Origin: Megaustenia siamemsis
Lineage: Eukaryota > Mollusca > Gastropoda > Stylommatophora > Ariophantidae
NCBI GenBank assembly: GCA_032433765.1
Contig: JAVIAB010000051.1
Coordinates: forward strand, 76,255,212-76,319,211
Length of the DNA stretch: 64,000 nucleotides
Direction: 5' to 3'
Shown: in pieces, positions 11,692 through 20,280 of the stretch
How the letters are laid out: every line of letters begins with the position of its first letter
How positions within the stretch are numbered: the first letter of the stretch is position 1
The notes under the pieces: generated by a model
The model's database searches: none
Seen by the model: the letters and a program-made list of their open reading frames with translations, nothing else
What the model was told of the DNA's origin: nothing
Program-made: the position numbers and the translations under genes

Positions 11692-11806
11692 GTCATGCTG
11701 AAGTCGGATGTGTTGGGCCGAAAGGCGCAAATATCACAGTTATACTGCAAACCACAACACAACGCAGATGCGCCAACTTAACGTCCTTTTAAGGGCGGAT
11801 GATGGA
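11692..11806 (+). repeat. Dispersed repeat R2 (copy 2)
   Basis: Similar to 7190-7345, including GTCGGATGTGTTGGGCCGAA and CTTTTAAGGGCGGATGATGG. It ends where the large inverted-repeat element begins. Confidence 0.6.
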
Positions 11807-11812
11807 GAGGTA

Positions 11813-12168
11813 AGTAGTATATATGGCTGTGAACCCATCCCAAAAGTGCACGCACATGCACCGAAAGACAATAGATTTGGCACCGAAACCGCACGAAACA
11901 TGCACCAAAACCCGTGCCAAAGTCCGATAATCGGCTTATTATCTCGTTGGTCGTGATCGGTAATCGGCTTATCTCGTGGTGTGCGTTGGTGCGTGACGAT
12001 CGGCGCGTCGTGGTGTGCGTTGGTGCGTGACGGATTATCTCGTGGTGAGTGATCGGCGCGTCGCTAGCTCGCCGGTTATCGGACAGCGGTTCTAAAATCG
12101 GGCGACAGCGGTTCTAAAATCGGGCGACAGCGGTTCTAAAAGGGGGATGGCGGTATCTCGCGGGTCGT
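11813..12168. repeat. Left terminal inverted repeat
   Basis: Matches the reverse complement of 15878-16198. By eye the outer 134 bp are identical. Further in, the left arm has extra material: three copies of a 22-bp unit (GACAGCGGTTCTAAAATCGG plus GC) at about 12092-12157 where the right arm has fewer, and a longer TGCGTTGGTGCGTGACG block. Homology stops after CTCGCGGGTCGT. Confidence 0.95.
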
Positions 12169-12250
12169 GTCGCAACACGACTGATTACCACGCCTGATAA
12201 CGTATTGCGTTAGCTGCTATAAATAGACGGTCCTCGACCCGATAAACGGG

Positions 12251-12257
12251 TATAAAA
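12251..12257 (+). promoter_or_regulatory. TATA box of the PC4-like gene
   Basis: TATAAAA lies 75 bp upstream of the ATG at 12332, giving an expected start of transcription near 12280 and a leader of about 50 bases. It sits just inside the left inverted repeat, so the gene appears to bring its own promoter. Confidence 0.6.
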
Positions 12258-12331
12258 ACTCCCCAGTCGAGCAGTGTACACGCACACACATAACCAACGT
12301 CTGTTGCCAGGTGGTTTGTTTTTCTTTGAAT

Positions 12332-12868
12332 ATGGAGTCGTGTAGCTTGAATACGCCAATTTCGTTTGATGTCAGTGATCAGCGCATATTTATGTCACGT
12401 GGAAATGAGACTGTAGTTCCATTGTCTAAAGATGGCGTTAAGGCAGTCTCGGTTTGTGTTTTTCGTAACAGACCATTGATAAATATAAGGACATATAGCG
12501 GTGATAGTTTTTTTAAGTTTCCTACCAGAACTGGGATAACACTATCGAGAGAGGAATTTATCACGTTAGTTGAGATGCGAGAGGAAATTTTAACCGCTTA
12601 TGCTAACCTCAACTACACACCGCCTGTTGTTAACCAGATCAGCTACACGCCACCTCTCGTTAACCAGATCAACTACACGCCACCTCTCGTTAATCAGATC
12701 AACTACACGCCGCCTGTCGTTAACCACCAAAACTACATACCATCTCTTGTTAACACAAATCTCATCGACTACACGCCCCCCTTTGTTAATCAAGGGAACC
12801 TCGCTCTTGTTAATCAGACGACAGATCCGGCAGCCAATATGAATGCCGCGGGTGTTTCAGCAGAGTAA
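12332..12868 (+). CDS. PC4-like (p15 coactivator fold) protein with YTPP repeats
   Basis: A 178-residue intronless ORF. Start chosen at the first ATG (MESCSLN) after the TATA box; the frame is open a few codons further up without another ATG. Residues 30-91 resemble the C-terminal ssDNA-binding domain of transcription coactivator PC4: the VSVCVF strand (39-44), LINIRTY (49-55, compare LIDIREY in PC4) and PTRTGITLSREEF (64-76, compare the GRKGISL segment), followed by a helix. PC4 folds bind single-stranded or melted DNA as dimers. Residues 95 to about 152 are tandem 11-residue repeats (NYTPPLVNQI type), probably disordered. The stop TAA is followed in frame by 12 more codons and then the next ORF. 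Role is inferred: nucleic-acid binding for the element's replication or transcription. Confidence 0.72.
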   Translation: MESCSLNTPISFDVSDQRIFMSRGNETVVPLSKDGVKAVSVCVFRNRPLINIRTYSGDSFFKFPTRTGITLSREEFITLVEMREEILTAYANLNYTPPVVNQISYTPPLVNQINYTPPLVNQINYTPPVVNHQNYIPSLVNTNLIDYTPPFVNQGNLALVNQTTDPAANMNAAGVSAE

Positions 12869-12907
12869 CCAATTACCTATTCCAGCTTTGATCAAGGTTT
12901 TGTCAAA

Positions 12908-13042
12908 ATGGAGGGCGGTTGTGTTTTGAAGACTAATGAAACTTCCTATGTACCCGTGTTTGATAGACATTTAACAAACACTACCACCAAAACAGGAGGG
13001 AGGAAACCCAGACGCTTAAAATTATCAACAACCGGACAGTAA
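12908..13042 (+). CDS. Small basic ORF, 44 residues, downstream in the same frame
   Basis: MEGGCVLKTNETSYVPVFDR begins 40 bases after the stop of the PC4-like ORF, in the same frame, with no other stop between. The C-terminal part is basic (GGRKPRRLK). Either it was the tail of the upstream protein cut off by one nonsense change, or it is reached by readthrough, or it is a chance ORF. No family recognised. It ends just before the LINE insertion. Confidence 0.35.
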   Translation: MEGGCVLKTNETSYVPVFDRHLTNTTTKTGGRKPRRLKLSTTGQ

Positions 13043-13070
13043 TATATATATATATATGTGTTGTATATTT

Positions 13071-15315
13071 CTTCTTCTTCTTCTTTTACCTTTTAGCTCC
13101 TGGTGGAGCATAGGTCTTCAACAAACACTTTCCAAGTCGTTCTGTTTTTTGCCATTCTTTTAAGATCATTCCATGTCTTCCCCATCATCTTCATCTCTGC
13201 TTCTATCTGTCTTCTCCAAGAATTCCTTGGTCTTCCTCTTTGTCTTTTCCCCTGGGGATTCCAAAAAAGGGCCTGTTGTGTAATACTCTCAGTTGGTTTC
13301 CGTAGTGTGTGTCCTATCCATCGCCATCGTCTTCGCTGTATCTCTTTATCCACTGGTATTTGACCGGTACATTTCCATAATTCCACGTTAGTGACTTTGT
13401 CCTGCCATTTCCATCCCTTTATTCTGCGCAAGCATCCATTAATGAAAGTCTGTACTTTCGTGATTGTCAATTTTGTCATTCTCCATGTTTCACAGCCATA
13501 TAATAGGACCGACTTAACATTTGAGTTGAAAATTTTTATTTTTGTATTTAGCCTAATTTCTTTGGATTTCCATATGTTTCCCAGTGCAATGAAAGCTCCT
13601 CTTGCTTTTGATATCCTTATTTTGGTATCATTTTCTGTTCCTCCCTCTTTATCTATATTACTGCCCAGATATATATAAGATTGTACGTCTAGTAGAGGTA
13701 TTTCTCCTAGTAGAGGTATTTCTCCTAGTTTTATATGGTTATTGCCAACTGCATTAATTCTCATAATATTGGTCTTATCTCTATTAATCTTTAGTCCTAG
13801 CTGTTGTGATCTCTCATCTAATATACTCATTTTATCCTGCATCTGTTGATGGCTGTGTGATAGGAGAGCTATGTCATCAGCAAAGTCTAAATCATCAAGT
13901 TGTTTGGTCAGTGACCACTGGATCCCATTTCTGTTGTTTTGAGTTATTTTCATAATCCAATCTATGGCCAGTAGAAAGAGAAATGGAGACAGGAGGCATC
14001 CTTGCCTTACTCCTGTTCTTATTTCAAATGCCTCTGTAAGCTGTCCTTCATGCACCACACTACATTTTGTTCCTTCATACATTGTTTTTATCAGGTTAAT
14101 AAACTTTATGGGGATTCCGTAATGACTCAGCAACTTCCAAAGCATTCTTCTGTCTAAACTATCAAATGCCTTTTCGTAATCTATGAATCCAATATATAGT
14201 GGGGATTTTAGTTCTAAACTTTGTTCAACTATTATACGTAGGGTAGTTATTTGATCAGCACATGATCTGTTCTTCCTAAAACCTGCTTGTTCATCTCTCA
14301 AGTGTTTCTCTATAGCCTCTTTTAGTCTCTCCAGAATGATTCTGCCTAATATTTTTCCTGGCACTGATAGTAGCATAATTCCCCTATAATTTGTGCACTC
14401 CTGTAAACTTCCTTTCTTTGGTAGTTTGATCATATAACCTTCTCTCCAGTCTTTAGGTATTTCTTCCCTCTCCCAAATTTTATCCAATAGATCCTGTAAC
14501 ATCTTGGTAGAGGTGTTAATATCTGCTTTGATGGCTTCCGAAGGAATTTCATCTGGTCCTGTGGCTTTACCATCTTTTAATAATTTGATGGCTTTCATTA
14601 TTTCTTCTTTGCTTGGTTTTCCGCAGTTAACGTGTAACTCTTCTTCTGCTGGTAGTATATCTGGAGGATTATTTGAGCCGGGTCTGTTCAAAAGTTCTTC
14701 AAAGTGTTCTTTCCATCTCTCCATTTGTTCCCTTATATTACTAAGCAGATTTCCTTTCTTGTCTTTGATAAAGGCGTTGATCTGTTTGTATTTTCCACCT
14801 AATTTCTTTGTGCTGTTGTACAGTTCTTTCATATTCCCTTTATTTGCTGCTTCTTCTGCCTCTTTAGCTAGTTCATCTATATATTTCCTCTTATCCCTTT
14901 TAATGCATCTTCTCACTTCTTTGTTCACCTCTGTGTAAGCTTCCTGTGTCTTGGCTTTATTACTTCTTGTTTTGCTTTTATTTATGTCTGCTTTCTTGTT
15001 CTTTCTTTCTTTAATTTTATCCAGAGTCTCTGCTGTCATCCATGCCTTATTCTGGCGTTCTCTTTTCCCCAGTGTTTCTTCGCATGTCTCTTTCCATATA
15101 TTTTTTACCTGTTTCCAATGATCTTCTATATTTATTGTATTTTCTAGTTGAAATATTGACTTGGTATTTGTTTGATATTGTGACTGCGAATTTATCTTTA
15201 ATTCCTTGTTCTTTAAGAAACCCTACATTGAAATACTTTCTACCCTTATTCGTTGTATTATACCTTTTTAATTTAATTTTAAGTTTGGCTAACAGAAGAT
15301 GATGATCAGAAGCTA
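13071..15315 (-). mobile_element. 5'-truncated RTE-clade LINE (family A)
   Basis: Minus-strand insertion with a 12-bp target duplication TGTTGTATATTT (13059-13070 and 15316-15327). Its 3' end is (GAA)n at the left. Its 5' end at the right falls within the SDHH motif that closes the endonuclease domain, so the endonuclease is almost wholly missing. It splits the 3' part of the PC4-like transcript unit. Confidence 0.93.
13093..15039 (-). pseudogene. RTE reverse transcriptase, endonuclease lost
   Basis: The open frame of 648 codons covers the RT domain and C-terminal region. Residues: GKATGPDEIP near 158, KLPKKGSLQECTNYRGIMLL near 205-224, motif A FIDYEKAFDSLD (D287), motif B GVRQGCLLSP (343-352), motif C FADD (386-389), then the RTE-type C-terminus with a CETW block and a WRWIGHTLRKP block. 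The catalytic aspartates are all present. Upstream, the frame shifts near 15150 and leads into the end of the endonuclease. An 18-bp tandem duplication (LGEIPLL twice) at 13700-13735 is absent from the sister copy at 30.5 kb. A full-length element would be needed for activity, so this is a dead copy. Confidence 0.92.
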
Positions 15316-15335
15316 TGTTGTATATTTGCTGTAAT

Positions 15336-15341
15336 AATAAA
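15336..15341 (+). terminator. Candidate polyadenylation signal of the PC4-like unit
   Basis: AATAAA lies 9 bp beyond the right target duplication of the LINE. Before that insertion it would have been about 300 bases after the small ORF's start, a normal place for the end of this transcript. Confidence 0.45.
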
Positions 15342-15383
15342 GTTGTGAAATATAGAACGAATTTTGTTTTGGTTTACCATGAA

Positions 15384-15390
<7 letters not shown>

Positions 15391-15419
<29 letters not shown>

Positions 15420-15693
15420 TTGATACTTTGTGTGGCTTGATGATAGGCCATTAAGGGTGATGTTGAGGCACATGATGATGATGATAGTGTTGAGGGTGGC
15501 ACATGATGATAGTGTTGAGGCACATGATGATAGTGTTGTGGCACATGATGATAGTGTTGAGGGTGGCACATGATGATAGTGTTGAGGCACATGCTGATAG
15601 TGTTGAGGCACATGATGATGATAGGCCATGAAGGGATAGTGTTGAGGCACATGATGATGATTTTTATTTGACTTGAGTTAGCTTGGATATGCA

Positions 15694-15730
<37 letters not shown>
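15391..15730. repeat. (GA)n tracts and a short CACATGATGATAGTGTTGAGG-type repeat
   Basis: GA runs at about 15391-15419 and 15695-15726 flank about ten imperfect copies of a 20-26-bp unit containing GGCACATGATGATAGTGTTG. These lie inside the inverted-repeat element, right of the LINE. Confidence 0.85.
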
Positions 15731-15877
15731 AGAAAAAAATCGCTATAATCTGGTACATGACGCTAACGATACTAATAATTGCTTGTCAGCATTTTTTTTA
15801 CATGTCGCCTCCTGTTGACCCACACATGATGATAACCAATAAAGGCACCTTTCCCCACCCGCACGCCACGATGGCAA

Positions 15878-16198
15878 CGACCCGCGAGATACCGCCATCC
15901 CCCTTTTAGAACCGCTGTCGCCCGATTTTAGAACCAACGAGATAACCGGCGAGCTAGCGACGCACCACGAGATAAGCCGTCACGCACCAACGCACACCAC
16001 GACGCGCCGATCGTCACGCACCAACGCGCACCACCGAGATAAGCTGATTACCGATCACGACCACCGAGATAATAAGCCGATTATCGGACTTTGGCACGGG
16101 TTTTGGTGCATGTTTCGTGCGGTTTCGGTGCCAAATCTATTGTCTTTCGGTGCATGTGCGTGCACTTTTGGGATGGGTTCACAGCCATATATACTACT
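15878..16198. repeat. Right terminal inverted repeat
   Basis: Inverted partner of 11813-12168, 321 bp long. It ends ...CAGCCATATATACTACT directly before GAGGTA. Confidence 0.95.
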
Positions 16199-16204
16199 GA
16201 GGTA

Positions 16205-16516
16205 TACCCCTTTAGTCATTGGGCGAACACAAGCAAGCAAGTGAACCTAATTTGACAGTTCCTTGTGCTACAAGCTCAATAGAGCGCTCATTTTATGTTT
16301 TGAAATAGATACAAAGTTACTGTGTGTGCATTCTGTGTGTTCCGAAGAGAATATAGACCAAAGGAGACATTTCATGAAGTCAATTTGTAGTGCCCCAACG
16401 ATATCCAAGGTAATGTGATGAACAAGAAGTAGAAGTAAAATGAAACGAAATGTCAAGAAACTGAAAACGAAATCTTATCGGTATGATGTACCTTGTCCCA
16501 GTGCAAAAGAATAGTC
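16205..16516. other. Unannotated spacer
   Basis: Flank of the inverted-repeat element. No gene or repeat family recognised. Confidence 0.45.
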
Positions 16517-16672
16517 CTTTGAATATACACCAAGAAATATAGTCAGAATATACACCAAGAAATATAGTCAGAATATACACCAAGAAATATAGTCAGAATA
16601 TACACCAAAAAATATAGTAAGAACATACACCAAGAAATATAGTCAGAATATACACCAAGAAATATAGGCAGT
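16517..16672. repeat. Tandem repeat, 25-bp unit, about 6 copies
   Basis: GAATATACACCAAGAAATAT followed by AGTCA, repeated with few changes. Confidence 0.93.
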
Positions 16673-16686
16673 AAAAACAAACATAA

Positions 16687-16775
16687 TCATCATCATCAGG
16701 TGTCATGCCGGTTGGCGTAGGCGATCATCTCACTCCACATCATTCGGTCCTTCATGCACGTCATAATTTCAGTCG
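16687..16775 (-). mobile_element. RTE 3' tail fragment (family D-like)
   Basis: ATCATCATCATCAGGTGTCA then GGCGTAGGCGATCAT matches the minus-strand 3' ends at 45.8, 61.2 and 63.7 kb (ATCATCATCAAGTACCGGGC then GGCGTAGGTGATCATG). Confidence 0.65.
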
Positions 16776-16779
16776 GTGA

Positions 16780-17300
16780 TCTTTTATTATACCAGCTTTC
16801 ACCATTGCTAAGACATCCAAACATTTCTATGCCAGCTAAACAACAAATGATAAATAGCATTTTCATACCAACTTTATGCTATGAAAGTCAAACATGGACC
16901 CTTTCTAAATCACATTTAAGAAAGGTCAATACACGTGAGATGCGTTGCTTGAGAAAAGTAACAAACAACACAAGAAGAGATAGAATACCAAATGAAACCA
17001 TAAGAAAAATAGTAGGAACAAAACCCTGCCAAGAATATATAGAACAACAACAATTTAAATGGTTTGGTCACCTGGTCAGAATGAATCCTTACCAATCACC
17101 ATCAAGGGCGTTCTTCTCGAGAATGCATGGAAAAAGACCAAGAGGAAGACCCAGAAGAAGATGGATAGATGCAGTGACAGAGACATGTAACAACAAAGAA
17201 AAATCACTAATTCAGACAATTCGAGCAGCACAAGAACGACAAATGATATAAACCACGACACCTTTTAGGTATCAGTGAAAAGAGAAAAGAAGAAGTTAAA
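16780..17300 (+). pseudogene. RTE family B C-terminal fragment
   Basis: An open frame gives YQLSPLLRHPNISMPAKQQM, a CYESQTWTLSKS block, FKWFGHLVRMNPYQS and RPRGRPRRRWIDAVTETC, the typical RTE C-terminus after the RT domain. It is nearly the same protein as 29572-30130 (minus). The 3' UTR (CCACGACACCTTTTAGGTATC) and GAA-rich end are shared with that copy. Everything upstream is lost. Confidence 0.9.
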
Positions 17301-17309
17301 GAAAGAAGA

Positions 17310-17705
17310 TCTTTTATTGTTTATTATGCCATTTGGATCAGATGTTAATATTTTTTCTCTTGGTTTTCAAATGCTCTTCTTTCCATTCATTCTGCCTGTT
17401 GTTATAGTATTTTCAATGCCGTCTTTTCACATGACATGCCAGATAAATGTAGATTATCTCTTCTTAATGATTTATATGAGTTTCTGGTTTCTCCAATTCG
17501 TTTTAAACATTTTTCATTTGTAATTTTTTTCTATCAATAGAATTCTTAGCATTCTTCTGATAAACTGAATCGCTACTGTCGCTAATGTTCTTTGTGTTGT
17601 CTTACTCATCGTCCATGATTCGCTTCCATATATTAGAATAGGTTCGATGTAGCACTTTAGGGAAAGTTTTCTAACATTAATTGACAATGATTTGTTACAT
17701 AGAAT
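17310..17705 (-). pseudogene. RTE C-terminal fragment, separate branch
   Basis: The minus strand reads NKSLSINVRKLSLKCYIEPI, LIYGSESWTMSK and a QFIRRMLRIL block, the region after the RT palm in RTE elements. Beyond that it decays into stops. Related to, but distinct from, family D. Confidence 0.75.
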
Positions 17706-17749
17706 GTTTTCTCATTCGATGGAATTCTGAGTAAATAACAATATATATA

Positions 17750-19090
17750 CTGAAGGGAGGTCAAGAAGTAATGCACACCAATTTTTTTCCTCGGAAACTA
17801 TTCGGGCAAAATGTGTGAAATTTTCACAGATTGTAGCTGAACATCCCCTTTACACCACCTATTTTTCAACATAATCTCCGTCCAAGCGTATTGCCTTACG
17901 CCAACGCGAAACTAGGTCATGAATGCCTCGTTTGTACCAAGTTTTGTCCTGCTCGCGTAGCCATTTTTTAACTGCACGGATCACATCCTCATCATTGTCA
18001 AAGTGTTTCCCACGCAGGAATTTTTTGAGTGGTCCAAGCAGATGGAAATCTGATGGAGCCAGATCAGGGCTGTAAGGAGGATGGGGCAGTACAGTCCAAC
18101 CAAATTTGTTGATTGCTTCCCGTGTTACCAGTCTTGTGTGAGGGCGTGCATTGTCATGTTGAAGCAACAAATCTGCAGATGGCTTATTAGGCCGAACTCT
18201 GTGGAACCGATTTTTGAGTTTTGTCAGTGTATTGATGTAAGCTGTCGAGTTGATTGTCTCACCTCTTGTCATTACATCAACAAGAATCACACCATCAATG
18301 TCCCAGAAGACAGTGATCATCACCTTTCCGGCTGATGGAGATGTTTTGATTTTTTTTCTTTTTGGTGACTGCGGATGATGCCATTCCATTGACTGCATTT
18401 TTGTTTCAGGCTCATAATAATGTGCCCACGTTTCGTCACCGGTAACAATTTTTGGACAAATACATTTCTCCTTCAACACCGAAACGCTCCAACAATTCAG
18501 AACAGAATGTTTTCCTTTGAACTCTGTGATCATTTGTTAGGCACCGAGGAACCCATCGAGCGCAAATCTTTGAATATCCGAGAGTTTTAAAAATTGCGAT
18601 TGCACTTCCCTTGTTGACTATAAGCTGCAATGCCAATTGCTGACTAGTGATACGCCTATCCTTACGAATAATGGCATCAGCCCGGTTTAACATGTCTGTG
18701 CTGGTAGCCGAGGCAACACGTCCAGAACGCGGTAAATCATGCAGCTCCACTCGTACACTTTCTGCAGCTTTAATTCTCTGAACCCAGCGACTAACTGTGC
18801 TCCTATCGACTGCAGAACATTTGTACACTGCATACAGTCGTTTATGAATGTTTGCCACAGTTTCTTTTCCCGCAACCAGAAATTCTATGACAATTCGCTG
18901 TTTGTAACGGACATTGTTGACAAGCTCCATTTTAACGGTTTATAGATTGCGTAATATTTTTCAGAATGCTGTGCAATTTGGTGCACATAATTGGAACATG
19001 TCATATTCCAAGTGTGCAAAATTTCATATTCCTATCTTTATTATTAGCCGAGAAAAAAATTGGTGTGCATTACTTTTTGACCTCCCTACG
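17750..19090. mobile_element. mariner (DD34D) transposon, complete ends
   Basis: 1341 bp bounded by TA (17748-17749 and 19091-19092) and inverted repeats containing AGGGAGGTCAAGAAGTAATG on the left and AGGGAGGTCAAAAAGTAATG (reverse complement) on the right. About 35 bp of each arm match with few mismatches. It encodes one transposase on the minus strand. Confidence 0.95.
17859..18930 (-). pseudogene. mariner transposase, frameshifted
   Basis: The N-terminal part starts at MELVNNVRYKQRIVIEFLVA and holds the helix-turn-helix region (STVSRWVQRIKAAE) and RWVPRCLTNDHR linker. The C-terminal part has VTGDETW (first Asp), LLQHDNARPH (second Asp) and HPPYSPDLAPSDFHLLGPLK (third Asp), with 34 residues between the last two Asp as in the DD34D class. 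The two halves are in different frames that cross near 18440-18480, in the A-rich codons before VTGDETW. All catalytic aspartates are kept, but the frameshift inactivates it. Length is otherwise normal for the family (about 345 residues). Confidence 0.95.
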
Positions 19091-19384
19091 TATATATATT
19101 GGATGTAAAAAAATCCCAGATTGTTTTAAATATCTTTGAACAGCGTTAACATTAGATGATGTCTTACTGATGTTGAAAGCGGAGTCGCACAGACCAGGGA
19201 TATTTTTAATAAATGAAGAAATTTTTGTTATGCAGGAAGTTTTTATTATTGAAAGTTAGAAAGAGAATGTGTAAGTGTTATATTGAACCAGTACTTCTTT
19301 ATGTTTGACAATCGTTGACAGCACGTTAAGAGATTTAAAGCCGGAAAGAAGCAACTGAAATGTGTGTGTTTTTCAAGGATGGTT
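19091..19384. other. Unannotated spacer
   Basis: Right flank of mariner; possibly the start of the decayed RTE copy that follows. Confidence 0.4.
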
Positions 19385-19915
19385 GAGGTACCGTGCTCAT
19401 GTCAAAATAGCATTTCAGAAAATTAAAAACGTCTTGTGCAAGAAATTTATGTCGAAAAAAATGAGAAAAAGAGTTCAACGGTGCTGTATAGAGCTAATTT
19501 GACATATGGAAGTGAATCATGGACAGTAGACAAACAAATGAAAAGATGGTTAGAGGCCATAAACGTGGGATTTCTCAGAAGAATGTTGAGAATTCCCTAG
19601 ACAGCTAAAAAGACAAATGCGGAAATTCCCAAAGAGGCCAACACAAAAAGGGAGCTCCTAAGAAACATCAGAAAGAAACAATCAATATTTTTCGGGCACA
19701 TAATGAGAAGAGAAAATTTTGAATACTTGGTTACAGCTGGCAAAAATAAAAAGAGGAAACGACATCGCGGAGGACATATAAGATACTGGATAGCTTGGTG
19801 ACATGGCATGGAAAACAGTCAACAACACAACTGAAATAATGCACTTTGGATAGACAGTTGTGAAAGGACATGATCGCCTTTGCCAATCAGTATGGCACAT
19901 GATGATGATGAAGTA
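19385..19915 (+). pseudogene. RTE C-terminal fragment, decayed (family D-like)
   Basis: VKIAFQKIKNVLCKKFMSKK then broken frames equivalent to YGSESWTVDKQ, RRMLRIPWTAKK and FFGHIMRRE. Ends in ATGATGATGATGAAG. Many stops. Confidence 0.75.
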
Positions 19916-20240
19916 CGGTGGGTAACCAGAATAAAACCAGTGAGCAAATAATAAAAGAAGCAGATGAAGAAATTAAGATTTTAAAACAAATTAGGAAAAT
20001 ACCTTCTAGATTTGTTGGGAACGTGTTGAGGAGAATCAGTTTGGAATACTTTGTAACAGCAGGAAAAACAGATGGCTGGAGAAGTAGAGGTAGACAAAGA
20101 AAGAGATGCTGGATGCGGAGTCACAGAAAAAAAAGCAACAAGTGGAATTGTTACAAGGCGCATGAAACCAAGGGTTATTCAACGCCTCTCGACTTGGACC
20201 AAGCATAAAGAAGCTACCAACACACGTTGTATGCTGGTCA
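19916..20240 (+). pseudogene. Second decayed RTE tail
   Basis: IRKIPSRFVGNVLRRISLEY, FVTAGKTDGWRSRGRQRKRC resembles FGHVMRRE-LEY-VTTGKIEG-RGRQR of the RTE C-terminus. No complete domain remains. It abuts the 42-bp array. Confidence 0.55.
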
Positions 20241-20280
20241 ATCGTCGTCGACCGGTTCTCAATATCATGGCGCCACACTA

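Larger units (their letters stand above)
11813..16198. mobile_element. Non-autonomous Maverick/Polinton-like element with PC4-like gene
   Basis: Seen: two long inverted repeats bound 4386 bp. Both outer ends read AGTAGTATATATGGCTG inward. The 6-bp GAGGTA lies directly outside each end (11807-11812 and 16199-16204). Inside are a TATA box, a PC4-like ORF, a second small ORF, an RTE LINE insertion (13071-15315), an AATAAA signal and simple repeats. Known: long TIRs of hundreds of bp starting with AG, plus 6-bp target duplications, characterise Maverick/Polinton elements, which normally carry integrase, protein-primed DNA polymerase, ATPase, protease and capsid genes. None of those is present, so if the assignment is right this copy must move in trans. 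IS3EU or Dada-type transposons (6-7-bp duplications) are alternatives. Without the LINE the element is about 2.1 kb. Confidence 0.75.

Noticed and set aside
14504..14938. 144-codon open frame on the plus strand
   Set aside because: Antisense shadow of the RTE family A reverse transcriptase ORF.
11813..16198. Reading the inverted-repeat element as an integrated parvovirus-like genome
   Set aside because: Long terminal repeats would fit, but no NS1 helicase or capsid ORF is present, and the exact 6-bp target duplication favours a transposon.
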